A program made the position numbers and the translations under genes. A stretch of DNA of 64,000 bases, from the NCBI RefSeq assembly GCF_905404315.1, contig NC_066265.1, forward strand, positions 33,504,501 to 33,568,500, in the 5' to 3' direction. Below, piece after piece: positions 11,511-23,037 of the stretch (positions within the stretch are counted from its first letter, which is position 1; the number at the start of each line of letters is the position of its first letter). Below the pieces are notes generated by a model that saw only the letters and a program-made list of their open reading frames with translations, was not told where the DNA came from and ran no database searches. The DNA comes from Leptidea sinapis. Lineage: Eukaryota; Arthropoda; Insecta; Lepidoptera; Pieridae.

Positions 11511-12659
11511 GACTGAAGTGATAAGTAGATCTTGAAGTTAATTAATGGACTTACTTGGAATGTGGAGTGGTCCTTGATGAGAGATATTAAAAGTATTTTT
11601 TTCTTTAAGTAATTTTAACTTAACGACTTGTTGGATGTATACAAATGGAAGATTATAAATTTAATAATAAAATAAATATTTATTATTTAGCATGTTATCA
11701 TTTTCTTAATTTGGGGATAATATTATTAATTCCCTGCTGCTATTTCTATTTTCAATAATTTTTAATTAATTAGTGATTTTCATTTCTTTAAACAACGAGA
11801 TATTATAAAGAAGACGAATTTCCATCTTCATAAGTTTCTGAAAAGTTTATGTAACTTTTGCGAAATGCTTACTTATTTAAATGTATGGAAAGTCAGTAAT
11901 ATTTCTTTCTATATATACGAATAACTGTACTAATGCGGATGCTCATCCCCGGGGAAGTCCGCAGTGGTTGAAGGTAACGCGACGACTGCTTGGACAGCCA
12001 TCGTTGTCGAAAGCTTGAAGCAATTCTTCAGCGGCCGTAGAGCACATGCGCAGACAAGTCCCGCCCCATAAAGTTTTCATTGAGTAAAGCGCGCCAACTT
12101 GCCTTCTTCCGATACCTGTGTAAAAGTTTTGCGATTCTTAAAAATGAAAAACACGCTTCTCTGACAAATATTATTGCAAACTTTTTTTTGTAACTTTGTA
12201 AGCGCCCATTCATTCTCTTTGTCAATGTCAATACCAATCAGAAACGATTGAAACTGTCTTCATGTCAATGTTTTATTCGTTCTTCTTATTTTTTTAATAT
12301 TGAATCTTGTTCAAGAAACCGGTTTGTAATATGTAGGCCGGTGATAGTGCTATGCGGTTGACTGCAACGGTTAGCCGGTCCTATTAAAGAGTGGCTATAT
12401 CAATGAAAATGTAAGAAGCCTTGTAGATGTAAGCGGCCAAAAGCGGCAATTACCAATACGGGATTTACTGGTTATACAGAATTGAAAACTTCATCAAGAT
12501 CAGATTTTTAACACTAAATAAAACTTTTTGTTTCTTCATGACGAACATAATATTATACAAATTCATGAGGAACGTCCCTGAATCAATGATGGACGTTACT
12601 GCTTTAGGCATATTCAAATATTTTATTCAAAATATGATATGAAATACTACCAGTGCCGA
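11511..12659. other. unassigned DNA with a GC-rich patch
   Basis: About 11935-12240 is GC-richer than its surroundings (CATCCCCGGGGAAGTCC, GACAAGTCCCGCCCC, GCGCGCC). I recognise no family or reading frame. It may be an old repeat or a regulatory patch. A second unassigned patch lies at 12330-12480. Confidence 0.35.
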
Positions 12660-12970
12660 AAGAAAATTGTATCTTTTATCGAGTCTTCTCATGAGAAGGT
12701 CGTGGAATGGGGTAAAATTAACCTTGTTCAATTTAACTTTTATAAGGCTCAATCTTGTGCACTACTTCTAAAAGCAACTTATTTGTCGAATCTCACCTAA
12801 TATCGGAATACTAGGTCTCTCAATCTCGAGCGATTGCCACTTCCTTGGTCATCTAGTATAATTTTAGAGCTTTACAAAGGCATATTATATTGGTCACTTA
12901 TAGTATTGCCTTCATATCTTGTGCACATTAAATACTTTATCATATCCTTTCAGACTATTTGACTGCACCT
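12660..12970 (+). mobile_element. LINE-A middle fragment
   Basis: The plus strand encodes a decayed version of the region after the RT catalytic box. TCGAGTCTTCTCATGAGAAG, GTCGTGGAATGGGGTAAAAT, AATATCGGAATACTAGGTCT and TCGAGCGATTGCCA align with about 28910-29115 of the main LINE-A copy. A weaker match continues to a PFDR-like point at about 12965. Confidence 0.7.
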
Positions 12971-12975
12971 TTTGA

Positions 12976-13435
12976 ATTGAAGAGGAGGAGAAACGAGCGT
13001 ACGGGTCACATGGTGTTAAATAATCACCGCCGCCACTTTCTCTTACAACACCAGAGGAATCACAGGAGCGTTACTGGGCTTTTACAAAGTGTGTACTTTG
13101 TTTAAAGTAGGTACCCATGTCGTATCGTCCTGCAATTACCACACAAGAAAGCTTGGTTGTAGGTGGAAGATAGTTCTTATAAGCCGCACTGTAGAAGAAC
13201 GCCACACATCCAGGTTTTTGGGGATAATATCCTAATTTGTGGCTTGTCATGAGCAGGTGGAATCTGGTCGAACAGCTCTACGGAACACTCTTCGTGATAA
13301 ATGCGGTAGATACACAATGAAGGGACGTCTGAACGCAACGCCAAAGCTCTGGATTCCCGATAATTCGAACAACATTGCTCGCGGTGAAACGGTAGGAGCT
13401 TATAATGTAATGCAGCGCTTAACGGATAGCTATGT
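12976..13435 (-). mobile_element. LINE-A 3' fragment
   Basis: Read on the minus strand, it covers the LINE-A ORF2 C-terminus from an LPFHRE block (PFDRVQ in the main copy) through YRIYHEECSVELFDQIPPA to the 3' end GTGACCCGTACGCTCGTTTC. Stops and frameshifts are present. It abuts 12660-12970 in the opposite orientation. Confidence 0.8.
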
Positions 13436-14371
13436 GAACGTGTGTTCATACAACTATGTCATCCATAGCTGAGTAGTTAGCGTTATATATCCGAGCGTGA
13501 AAGCTCAGTCTCATTCAGTACCACTAAAATGTGTTTTGTGCTTAAAATATTTTTTATTTATATTATCTATTTTACCTAGTGACTGTATATTGCCTAGAAT
13601 GTCAAATGTGGCATCTCTTATAATATTTTACTAGAACTCTATACAATATTATATTCATACTAATATCCAAGTAACCAACCATGTTTGCACTGTCCCTTTT
13701 ATTTCATATACCTGTACCTAGTTACGCGGTTTGATACGTCAAACTTTGTGAAAGCAATTTGCTCGAACTGAGGCACTTTCGAGAGATCCCGAATAACTTT
13801 TAGTTCTCAAAAATTTGTCTCTTTTACTCTAATATGTATACCTTTTGAATAAAAAAAACACATTATTATATGAAATAACTATTTTTTGCTTCGGACGGGA
13901 AGAGTTTGATCCCCTCCAACCTTCCGGGCACTCTTCGCCACCTGGAACGCGCTCTGTAGGTGTAAGGCTAACCCGATAGGGTAAAACTATTTAATGATGA
14001 AAATAACTTCAAATATAGTGCTATAATTGTAATAGCTAAAATGAGAGTCGTATGACAAGAAACTTTTTAATTACTTTCCATTTTTTTATAAATGTAGGGA
14101 GAAAGTAAAAAATTGTACGGTTGACTTTGTAGTAGTCGAGTTGTATATTTTCGGCCTGCGTAGCAACGGATTTGAAGTTCAATTCAAGTGACCTACTTTG
14201 AAGACATCAACGTCAACTTCTAAAAGGATATGAAATCTCTTATTGAAGGTTAAAAACTAAAATCCATTCAAAAATCTATGCTTCAGATATAAGAAGAACA
14301 GGCACAAGAAACTCATACAGTTTCGTTACAATAAAATTTATTATTAAAATAAATAAAAGCCAGAGAGCCCA
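13436..14371. other. unassigned DNA
   Basis: No gene is recognised. A GC-rich patch at 13895-13985 has no identifiable match. Confidence 0.4.
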
Positions 14372-14945
14372 GAAAGTTTTGAATGATGATGAACTCCAAC
14401 GGGTCGGCAGAAACTGGGAGCTGTGCTGACTGTCAGACGAAGAAAAGTATCATATCTAGGTCAAATCTTACATCATGAGATGCGATGATGATTTCAATGG
14501 TGATACGATGTTGTAAATATCACTTAGTACTTATATTTAGTAATTTAAGTAATTTTGTTTGTGTACATCCGTCGAATATATTAAACTCTAACAGAATGTA
14601 TATTTGTTTCAGGTATAAATGTAAAATAAAATTTGGTGTAACGTTAACACCGATCACCATTGAAATTTTAAAACATATCATACTCTAAGTCTAGTAGTCT
14701 ACTTTAACGTAACACTGGCTAAATTGTGGTGTATCTTGGAGAGAAGCCAAAGTAAGAAGAACTTGAATACGTCCTTTTATAATTTCTGATAATGGACAGA
14801 ATAGTGTGCACCGGTCAGAAATATGTCATGGCTCCAAAATATTAGGAAATGGACTCATATCAATAGAGTGGAAGACCTGATATGGCACAAATCAGGACAA
14901 AGTTCGCTGAGCTGACCGCTAACCTCCGGTAGACGAGAGGCATAT
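14372..14945 (+). mobile_element. RTE-like LINE C-terminal relic, interrupted
   Basis: The first part (14372-14482) encodes NDDELQRVGRNWEL and RRKVSYLGQILHHE in different frames. The second (14785-14945) encodes MSWLQNIRKWTHINRVEDLI and, after a shift, TKFAELTANLR. These are the usual C-terminal blocks of RTE-type or related endonuclease-RT proteins. About 300 bp of foreign sequence with its own inverted repeat separates them. The element is dead. Confidence 0.65.
14491..14666. mobile_element. MITE-like insert inside the RTE relic
   Basis: ATTTCAATGGTGAT (14491-14504) recurs inverted at 14653-14666. It lies in the foreign segment that breaks the RTE relic. The arms are only 14 bp and no target duplication is clear, so the boundaries are uncertain. 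Confidence 0.4.
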
Positions 14946-14964
14946 AGAGAGCGTCGTAGTCTTA

Positions 14965-15174
14965 CGGCCTTTTTCAATAACGTATCTCTAGTTACGGATA
15001 CATTGCTGTCACCGTTTAGTGACAAGATCTTATCTATCCATAGTTCTGTCCAATATAGTTATAGTCCAATGCTTTATGTCGATAGGTTATTGAAGTGTAA
15101 ATAAGCGTAAAAGGAAAGATTTGTCTACCTCTAGTAAGTTAACCTAAGGATAGATAGGTTATTGAAAACGGCCG
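14965..15174. mobile_element. MITE2
   Basis: The terminal repeat CGGCCTTTTTCAATAACG at the left recurs inverted at the right as GTTATTGAAAACGGCCG. TTA flanks both ends (14962-14964 and 15175-15177), a 3-bp duplication as made by PIF/Harbinger transposases. The 210-bp interior is non-coding. It lies just downstream of the RTE relic. Confidence 0.75.
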
Positions 15175-15177
15175 TTA

Positions 15178-15627
15178 GTCAATAACAAAGTGACATTAAA
15201 CTTTTTGAATACAGTTGTTAAGTATGGCGTATTTTCAGAGGCTTTAGTATAATTCGAAAATATAAATCTTTTGCATACGCGTAATCTTTGTACGCGGTCG
15301 TGTTTTTCTTTAATGAGCCCGATCGTTACTTTTGCAGTTTAGTTTTAAATTTGGAAGTCAAATTAAAAAGTTTAGCAGCATGGAGTTTTTATACAAACAA
15401 TAAAATTGCATAGATGCGAGTTCGTGTTAGCATGAAATATTCAAAATTTTTATAATTGGTTGTTTATTATATTTATTTACAAGTCTTAATTTAATTATTT
15501 TCATATGGATATTTGTCAAAAATCGAAAAAGCTATATACGCGTACGATCTGGTTGCCTAGTTGTAAAAATGATGTTTAAATAAAAATTTATTTCGTTTAG
15601 TTTAATTCTTTTAAAAACTCATGACTA
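15178..15627. other. unassigned DNA
   Basis: Nothing recognised. Confidence 0.45.
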
Positions 15628-15885
15628 TAATCCTACCTACTAAGCTAGAGGTCCCGGGTTCGAATCCCGGTAGGTGTAAGCATTTATATGATGAATATGG
15701 ATGTTTGTTTCCTAGTCATGGATGTTTAAATGTATTTATGTATGTTTATATGAATTTATGTATGTTTAAGTAAGTATATTGTATTAAATATATTATTGTC
15801 TTGTAACCCATAACACAAGCTATATATGCTTAACTTGGGGCAAGATAATTTGTGTGTGAAAAGTGTGTCTATAATAATTCGTTTA
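15628..15885 (+). mobile_element. tRNA-derived SINE, 5'-truncated
   Basis: It is the same family as 7691-7945: CCTACCTACTAAGCTAGAGG, a B box GGTTCGAATCC near 15657, TTATATGATGAATATGGATG and the GGGGCAAGATAATTTG end. The A box half of the head is missing, so it should not be transcribed from its own promoter. A GTTTA-rich expansion lies in the body at 15725-15770. Confidence 0.85.
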
Positions 15886-16596
15886 CTTTACTTTCTACCC
15901 CTGTATCACACTGTAAAGCTTCGAACAAATGTTTCATTTTAAAAGTATTAAAAAGAATACTACCACAAAGTATTTAATTTCCGTGCAATTAAAGTGTCAC
16001 AAATAATTTATATAACATAATATGAAACTATCAAAGAAGTATGTCTTCGAACAAACTCCATTTTATTATATTATTTATACGAAGGCTTCAGTTGGTTCTA
16101 AGTATATCTATAAAAACATATTAACTCGTTACAACATATGGCTTTTCTCAATGTTGAAATTTATTTTTGTTACACTTATAACTTCTATTTTATTTTAAAA
16201 AAAATCCAAGGCAGACATATTTGAGAATTATTACAAAAGTGTTATTAGTATTTAACGTTTAAAACGTATTCTCACCCGACCTCAGAAAAAAAAAAGTTCT
16301 GAAGTCGTGTGAGTTTTTTCTATGTTTATAGCTCCCAATTTTCACACATTTTATACATGATGGCGGTACAATGGCGACATTAAATGAACATACGGGTCAA
16401 AACACAACTGAACGAAAACTCTGCCTAAAAGACGCGTAGGCAGAGTATAGCTTCAGAAAATTATTAGCTTGATTGTTGTTTAATATACGTAAATGACAAA
16501 ATATCATAAACACTAGAGTGCCACCGGCAGCGAAGCCATGACATTATATTTCAGCACGTTTGATGTGTATTTTGATATGTGACATTCAATTTACAG
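15886..16596. other. unassigned DNA
   Basis: No gene is recognised up to the candidate exon. A short hairpin lies at 16271-16313: CTCACCCGACCTCAG pairs with CTGAAGTCGTGTGAG, 13 of 15 positions, and is followed by a T-run. Confidence 0.4.
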
Positions 16597-16771
16597 GTAC
16601 TACTTCAGGAGGCTTACCCGAGATCACTCTGTTTTTACGACGACACAGATCCGTAAACTCGAGGATTAGATCCGCCCAGTCCCGAAACACCCTTCGGACA
16701 AAAAATATTAGATACGGTAATAACGTATCCAGTGAACCTTTTGTTACATACATCTTGAAGAATCCCCAATA
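16597..16771 (+). CDS. candidate terminal exon of an unidentified host gene
   Basis: After an acceptor-like TTTACAG at 16591-16596, a 57-codon open stretch runs to TAA at 16769-16771. It is richer in GC than its surroundings and unlike any repeat found here. It encodes an Arg-rich segment (FLRRHRSVNSRIRSAQSRN, then NIRYGNN) ending YILKNPQ. The stop codon overlaps AATAAA, a possible poly(A) signal. A second acceptor-like TTCAG lies at 16604-16608. No domain is recognised and I cannot find the upstream exons in this window. A chance ORF is a real alternative. Confidence 0.3.
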
Positions 16772-18295
16772 AACAATGAAATTGTAGCACCTACAAATAC
16801 TAGCGACAAGTTTCAGAATTTATAATCTTTTTCATGGGTGTAAGTGACGTTACATTGTGATAGAATCTGTGATTTAAAACTCCACATTGAATTAAAATAT
16901 TTCAATCTGATCCACCTGATGTTAAGCGGTTTGTTAATTCACAAATGCTTAGGTACACTTTTGTTGTTCGATATCCGGAACGTGGGACTTTCTTGTCGAC
17001 TATCATAAACAGCTTTCCGAAGAAAATTACAAATATATAAAGTTGTATAAATATTTTTCATACAGAACCTCGGTCTGACAAAATAATACCAGAAGATATA
17101 TACAGAATATAATAACATCACTCATCCAATATCTAATATTGATATAATAATGCGAATTTATCCTGAATGACATGAAAACTACGAACGGTTTTTAATGTTA
17201 AGTTCAATTTTTTATTTGTTCATTTTTTGTTACCCAAAAAACGCTGAAATTTTGTGTGTGACAAACATCTGTTAAAATATTTAAAATACTATAAAATAAG
17301 TTTATTTATTTATTGGGTCCACAAGCGATTCTACATAATTATTATTTATTATACTATTTACAATTTACATTACATACACAGAGTATGCAAAATCATTCAA
17401 AGGTAAACACTTCGTGCTAATTTCGCTTATTTATTATTTTTTTCATTAATTTTGCTTTATAAATCTAAAATGATCTTTTTAAAAACAGCAAGAAAACCTC
17501 TGAAAACAGCAACCAACCAAAATCAGAGAAAATAATATAAAAGTAATTTAAAAGTCTGCAATACCTTATCAATCGAAACATTTTGAAATATATTTAGAGA
17601 AACAAATAAAAAGTGTTTTAATTAACTTAGTTCTTTAGATAAGTCCTTAAAATAAAATAAATCCTGAAAATACAAAAGAAATATCTTGGAAATAAAGTTG
17701 AATAACAGCAGTGTGCTACTTAATATAAAACTTATTATGACAAGCATAAAACAAATGGTCCTATTATAAAAGCAATATTAAGTAAATTAGGAAGAAAATT
17801 GCTTTAACTTGTCATTTACACATAAATGGCGATGTCCACGTAATAGGTTTATTTTGTATCACAAATTATCTTTATAAACAACAATAACTTGAAGTACAAG
17901 AGCGTAATTGCGGTAATAATTTATATCTGTAGTAGTCTGAAGTATTATTTAACATCTTTTAATTATTTATTGTTTTTTATTTTCTACATATTATTGTTTT
18001 CTCGTAGGTTTTTAGTCGTTTAATCATTATTCATTTATATATACGTCACGTTTTTTCGCAATTTTAGTAATTAGTTTAACAATTAGCTCTTAGTGAGAAA
18101 TATTTAAGGTTATGATGGCATATTTTTAAGCTTAATTTTTATTATATATTCTTTATAATAGATTGTAACTTTTTTTGCTTCAATACATAAATAAATAAAA
18201 AAGTATTTTGTGCGGACTTTACAGACTTTTACAATACTTAATACCAAGAATTTTTCTGTCTTTTATTATATTTTTGATTTTTATTAACTACCTTC
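16772..18295. other. unassigned AT-rich DNA
   Basis: Very AT-rich with no coding signal or recognised repeat. If 16597-16771 is a real last exon, the first part is downstream flank. Confidence 0.4.
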
Positions 18296-18330
18296 TAGCT
18301 GCGATTCCGTCCGCGTGGAATTATCCAACT
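18296..18330 (-). mobile_element. Helitron-like 3' end remnant
   Basis: On the minus strand it reads CCACGCGGACGGAATCGCAG then CTAG. That is a mutated form of the ACGCGGACGAAGTCGCGGG...CTAG end seen at 58590-58608. Confidence 0.45.
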
Positions 18331-18414
18331 GAACAACTTCTCTGCGCACATATAGGTATGTGGTAGAAAATGTAGCATGATATATGTCTTCACAACGCCA
18401 AAGAATCAAGACGA

Positions 18415-18845
18415 TTTCAGGTCAAATTGAAGAAGCTAGTACTGGGGAGTGCCCGTCCAGAGGTGTGAACAGTAGTACCATGTGACGCTGAACTTGCACC
18501 GTATATAGTTGCAAACGGTAACGTGAAGTACAAAGTTAGCCGCACATTTCACGGGGAGCGGATCAGAGGAGTTGATTGGTTTTATAACAGCAGCCGAATT
18601 TCACCACCGGACATAGCGTCAAATTGCGACATTCCTCCCACATGGTGTTGACGTCTGACATTCTCCCTCGCGTTTTTGAGGAACTTTCTGGTATCAGTTT
18701 TTGGTTGCTATTTTTCGAACCAATACGACTTAGTGACCTTCTAAGCTTTAAGCTTAGAACATACATCCAAATAAAAGGCCAGCAAGCATCTCTTGACACT
18801 AGTGTTGTGGATTTCAATGGTCCATTGCCCCCTCTTATATAAAAT
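18415..18845 (+). mobile_element. LINE-A2 copy with inverted 5' segment
   Basis: The right part (18533-18845, plus strand) encodes the A2 C-terminus from a decayed YHGE block through the 3' end CCCTCTTATATAAAA. The left part (18415-18530) is antisense and matches A2 from RQYFT to PFDR, which lies just upstream of the YHGE block in the intact protein. A 3' segment in forward orientation preceded by an inverted upstream segment with a small gap is the signature of twin priming during LINE insertion. Confidence 0.7.
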
Positions 18846-19184
18846 AGGAAGAATGGACGAATAAAAGAGTCCTTATCATAGCTGTCAAATCAAATCAAAT
18901 CAAATCAGTGTCGCAACCCTTAAAGTCTCATATTATTCCATTCGCTTTAGGCGTTCAGTAACATAATGAAATGTAACAACAGTGCGGTAAATATCTGCAG
19001 TTTACAATGTAAGATGTTGGTGCAGGATTTATGACGGTCAGTAAAATGTGAACAACGTCAGCTGGCCAGCTCGGTCACTGGACCGACGTTCGTAAAACAA
19101 AAATTGCTTAATCGTGATTTTGCTTGATTACTTCTCTGGGAATTAAACTTTTAGCTCTGTATTACAAGACGCGTATATTGGAAC

Positions 19185-19461
19185 CATAGACTTACAATAT
19201 ACTAGCGTATAGACAAACAAAACGTGTGAATGAGAAGAATATCTATAACGGTGATACAGCGAGATAGAAAAGGACAGTGAATCTATTATTACTGTAACCG
19301 ATTTTGATTGACAAGTCGTAAGCAGTCAGCCACGCTTGTCATTAGCTCCTCAGTATTTTTGAATAATAAACTAACCTAACGCACACATTGACATATCAAA
19401 ATAGGTCACACATTATGGGGGCTTTCAGGTCTTCTATACGCTAGTATATTGTGAGTCTATG
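19185..19461. mobile_element. MITE3, intact ends
   Basis: The 277-bp element starts CATAGACTTACAATATACTA and ends with its inverse, TAGTATATTGTGAGTCTATG, so terminal repeats are about 29 bp. TA at 19187-19188 and 19458-19459 could be the Tc1/mariner-type duplication if the element proper begins at GACTTACAA. No ORF. Other copies are at 22284-22795 and 27612-29975. Confidence 0.8.
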
Positions 19462-20260
19462 ATCTAAACAGAGTTGAAAATTTCTCGTATAATGGCATTT
19501 AAATTAACATTAAATAATATGTAATCACGTCTACATAGATAGTGACAGCTGTGAACACGTCGAAATAAAAGTGGCGAACTGTTAACCTCTATCTACTAAC
19601 CACAGTGGCATACAAATTTGGAGTGCAAGACATAGCTTTTCATGCTCACTAAATTAATAAACGTGGCCTTTTATCATCCGTTGCCTAATAGCAAGAGGCT
19701 CTATCTAGAAGTATAAATTATCTAAAATGTGATCATGTCAAAGATTTTGCCGCAGCGGATTAGAACCATTAATTGTTAACTTGCGCTTGTAGTAGGACTG
19801 AATTGAGTTGTTACAATTTATTTAATAGTAGGATTTAATAAAAATACCTATTATTTGCATTGAAAAATCTTTGTCGTCTTATTCGTTATAGGTCTCCAAC
19901 AGCAAAAAAAAACCCTGAACCTCTAATTCTTTCGAATCACGTCGTAAGTTGAATAACTCAGTTTATAGTGCAATTAAAATATTATAGCTAGCTCGATGTT
20001 AAGAAACCATTCAAGATGGTGTCAGAAGAATATCTACGGTATTACTATGATCGGATAAACTTGGTCTGCATCAAGTGCATTTCTCAGACCATTACTTCCG
20101 TCCATTTTACGCAACACTTGCCAATACGCTCTAATAACTTACCGAGAGACATGAGCGAGGGAATTATGTTACAAACTTAAGTACATCATATAATTTGTAT
20201 TCTTTAGCCACTGTCAAATAAGTTTACCATACACGAATTGAATATATACCACGCTATTAA
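19462..20260. other. unassigned DNA
   Basis: No gene or known repeat is seen. Confidence 0.45.
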
Positions 20261-20676
20261 AACGTTTGTCTGTTACGCTTTCATGCCTTAAGCCACCGAA
20301 CCGATTTTGATAAAATTTTGTACAAAGGTAGACTAGAGGTTAATAAAGGACATGGGCTACCTTTTATTGCAAAAAAATAAATGGAGGGTTTGAAATAGGG
20401 CTGGCAAATTGTATGGAAAGTTATCGAAGATTATACCATGACACTTTCTATTGAGGCACTTGATAAGAAATAATTTATAAGCATTTGTTCGAGCATTTTT
20501 GAAACTTTGACCTACATGGGGATGAAATAGGAGATTAAAGTTCACAGGGAAATACTATTAAATAGACTGTCTACAATGACAGCGGAAAGAGCAGTTTGTA
20601 TGTGTTTTATTTGAAAAGTATAGTAAAAATTAAAACAATTGCCCAAAGCCTATTCAACGCGGACGAAGTAAATAAG
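20261..20676 (+). mobile_element. Helitron-like non-autonomous element, degraded
   Basis: It follows the copy at 57828-58608: TGTTACGCTTTCATGCC, CCGATTTTGATAAAATTTTG, GGCACTTGATAAGAA, TGTTCGAGCATTTTTGAAAC, ATTAAATAGACTGTCTACAA and ACGCGGACGAAGT. The GC-rich CGCCGGC segment of the other copy is missing. The CTAG 3' end is lost. No protein is encoded. Confidence 0.65.
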
Positions 20677-21239
20677 TAAATAAATATATTTGTAAGTGTC
20701 TATAGTTTTCTTATCTAGCAAACGGCTTGATTTGGACGAAATCTACTATACAGGGGTTTTTGGGATGAAAAACCAGGAAACTTATATTGATCTACCTTCT
20801 TAGCTTCATTTGAGCAATGAAACACTATTGAAATGTAAATAAAATATTTTGATATTTTTTCTGACCACTTTCGTATTTTAAAATTTAATTTGTTCAAAAA
20901 AATAAAAAAACTGCTTTTTAAAATTTTTAACTTATTTTGATTTTGCACTTAATAGAATTGTTATATAGGTAGATAAACTCTTAAGTGTCAATACAATAAT
21001 TCTTTTTGGTACATAATATGTAAAAAGTAAAAAAGTATTTAATGCCGTGTTACCTTGTTTTCAAGTTTAATATAATTATCATTATTATTGCATTATATTC
21101 ACTTTTGATATCGGATTTTTTTGTAAAAACTTTGTTAGTAATAATTATAACTCTATAAATGTAAAATATTGATTATTATTTATTTTTACAGTTAGATATG
21201 AGTTCTGATAAAGATAAGAAAATTGGTTATTTATAGAAC
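20677..21239. other. unassigned AT-rich DNA
   Basis: Nothing recognised; low-complexity AT-rich sequence. Confidence 0.45.
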
Positions 21240-21370
21240 TATTTAATTGTAAATAATTGCGCTTCTTCCATATTAGAGCACCATTTGCTTCCGAAAAGGT
21301 AGTTTTAGAAATGACATCAAAAAGATTTCTAAAGGATAAAATTTTCATAAATTAATTGGCTTTTATGCCT
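21240..21370 (-). repeat. R7 repeat fragment
   Basis: GAGCACCATTTGCTTCCGAA, AGAAATGACATCAAAAAG and the final TTTTATGCCTTTTA match 53585-53770 in the same orientation and 44525-44720 inverted. R7 looks like the 3' region of a non-LTR element. Confidence 0.6.
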
Positions 21371-21485
21371 TTTAATCTGACTTTCATATTGAGTTGATGT
21401 AATGAAATGAAACATAAATGACGTGAATTGTCATCAACAAAGATTTTTAATAATACTCATACCCTAATATAAATGATAGAGTAAT

Positions 21486-22073
21486 ATCTATATATATAAA
21501 AGAAAGTCGTGTTAGTTACACCATTTATAACTCAAGAACGGCTAGACAATGTTTTCTGTTGTTTGATTTTTGGGTAACTCTTAGTCCGGAATAGGATAAT
21601 AGGTAATAAAATATCAAAATAATCCGACATTCAGGGTATTAATTTATTTATATTCTTACACACAATACAGTAGAAGAATAACATACCTATTCCTATGTAT
21701 TATGTATACTCATTCTAAAAATAAGTGTTTACAAATCAGTAATACGGACTTTGCTTTTGATTTTGTAGATACAAGGACAGATTCACCATCGAATTGGATC
21801 ATTGCAATCTCTCTAAGATGCACACAATAAATTTTAACAATTATATTTCATGGGCACAATGGAGGAACAACGACATGAAGAGATCAATGCAGCAATGATA
21901 ATAGCAATTCTTCATGATCTGCAGCAACTCCTTCATGAACATTTTGCATGTCGAGTTAGCCCGCAAATCTTTAATTTCCGATCCGTCTTGCATTCGCCAT
22001 GACCATTAACAAATCTCAAGGCCAATTCTTGATAGTTTCTGGTCTGAATCTAGAATATTCATTTCCCATGATC
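21486..22073 (+). mobile_element. Helitron relic with helicase tail
   Basis: The 5' end TCTATATATATAAAAGAAAG and GTTACACCATTTATAACTCA is a Helitron-type terminus. Near the other end, 21983-22071 encodes RLAFAMTINKSQGQFLIVSG and further residues, a conserved C-terminal helicase block of Helitron Rep-Hel proteins. Almost all of the coding region is deleted, so this is a collapsed autonomous element. It is truncated on the right by a second Helitron-like insertion. Confidence 0.65.
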
Positions 22074-22252
22074 AATCTATATATATATATATAAGAGATT
22101 TCCACGTATATAGTCACTCGTCACGATATCTCTGGAACCATAAGGCGTACAGACTTGAAATTTGGTAAGAATATTCCTTTCTAGGATTTTACGAAATTCC
22201 ACCGGCGAGAGTTTTTTTTAACAGAACAACGTCTGTCGGGTCCGCTAGTATA
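22074..22252 (+). mobile_element. short Helitron-like element
   Basis: It starts TCTATATATATATATATAAG and ends GTCGGGTCCGCTAG followed by T, the TC...CTAG structure of a Helitron between A and T. About 178 bp, no ORF. A copy without its 3' end is at 54013-54185, with shared blocks ACGATATCTCTGGAACCAT and GACTTGAAATTTGGTA. Confidence 0.65.
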
Positions 22253-22283
22253 AAATATAAAGTAGTTTTTCACTAAATACAAT

Positions 22284-22795
22284 CATAGACTTTGAATATA
22301 CTTGCTTATAGACAACCTGACAGCACGATAATGCGTCACCAATTTTGATTTGTTAATTTGTGGGTTAGGTTTTACTAGGTTTAATAATCAAGATACTAAG
22401 GAAGTAATGCCAAGCGTGGCTGATTATTTATGACTTATCAATCAAGATCGGTTACAGTAACAAGTCACTCGCTTTCCTTTTCTATCTTGCTGTATCTCGG
22501 TTATGGTCGGCGGCAGCATAATACAAAGAATAATGAAAGCAAAGATTACAATCATTTCCCGTAATGAATTAGTTATCTATATAGGATTTACAAATATTAT
22601 TGTAATAATCTTGTATTGTATATAATATTATATCATGTATGATACAAAATACAAGATACAAAATGTTTAATGTTAGAGAAAGGTAGCAACAAAAATACTT
22701 ACACCTTTTAGTACATATAATAACGAAACATAATATGAAAGAAAGATTTTGTGAAAGCTTTGTTAGTCTATACGCTAGTATATTGTAAGTCTTTG
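22284..22795. mobile_element. MITE3 copy with internal insertion
   Basis: Both ends are present (CATAGACTTTGAATATACTT and TACGCTAGTATATTGTAAGT), inverted in interior order relative to 19185-19461. About 230 bp of AT-rich sequence at roughly 22510-22740 has no counterpart in the intact copy and is a later insertion or replacement. Confidence 0.7.
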
Positions 22796-23037
22796 ACTGT
22801 ACGTATTGTCCAAGTACTTATGCCCAATAGAAACATTGTCATCATCAATAATTATTTAGCCGCTTAAGATTTTAATTTTATAACTTCTATGATTGTTATT
22901 AATGTTAAGTAATAATTTGTTCTTGCCAAATTTCATGATTCTGGAATAGGAAAATTTAAGCTTTAGATTTACCTCCGTTAAAATTTAAGGCTATACTGGA
23001 CGACAAATTATCCTAATATTTTTTTTATTTATCTAAG

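Noticed and set aside
16271..16330. hairpin plus T-run as a bacterial-type terminator
   Set aside because: The context is an insect nuclear genome and no gene ends there.
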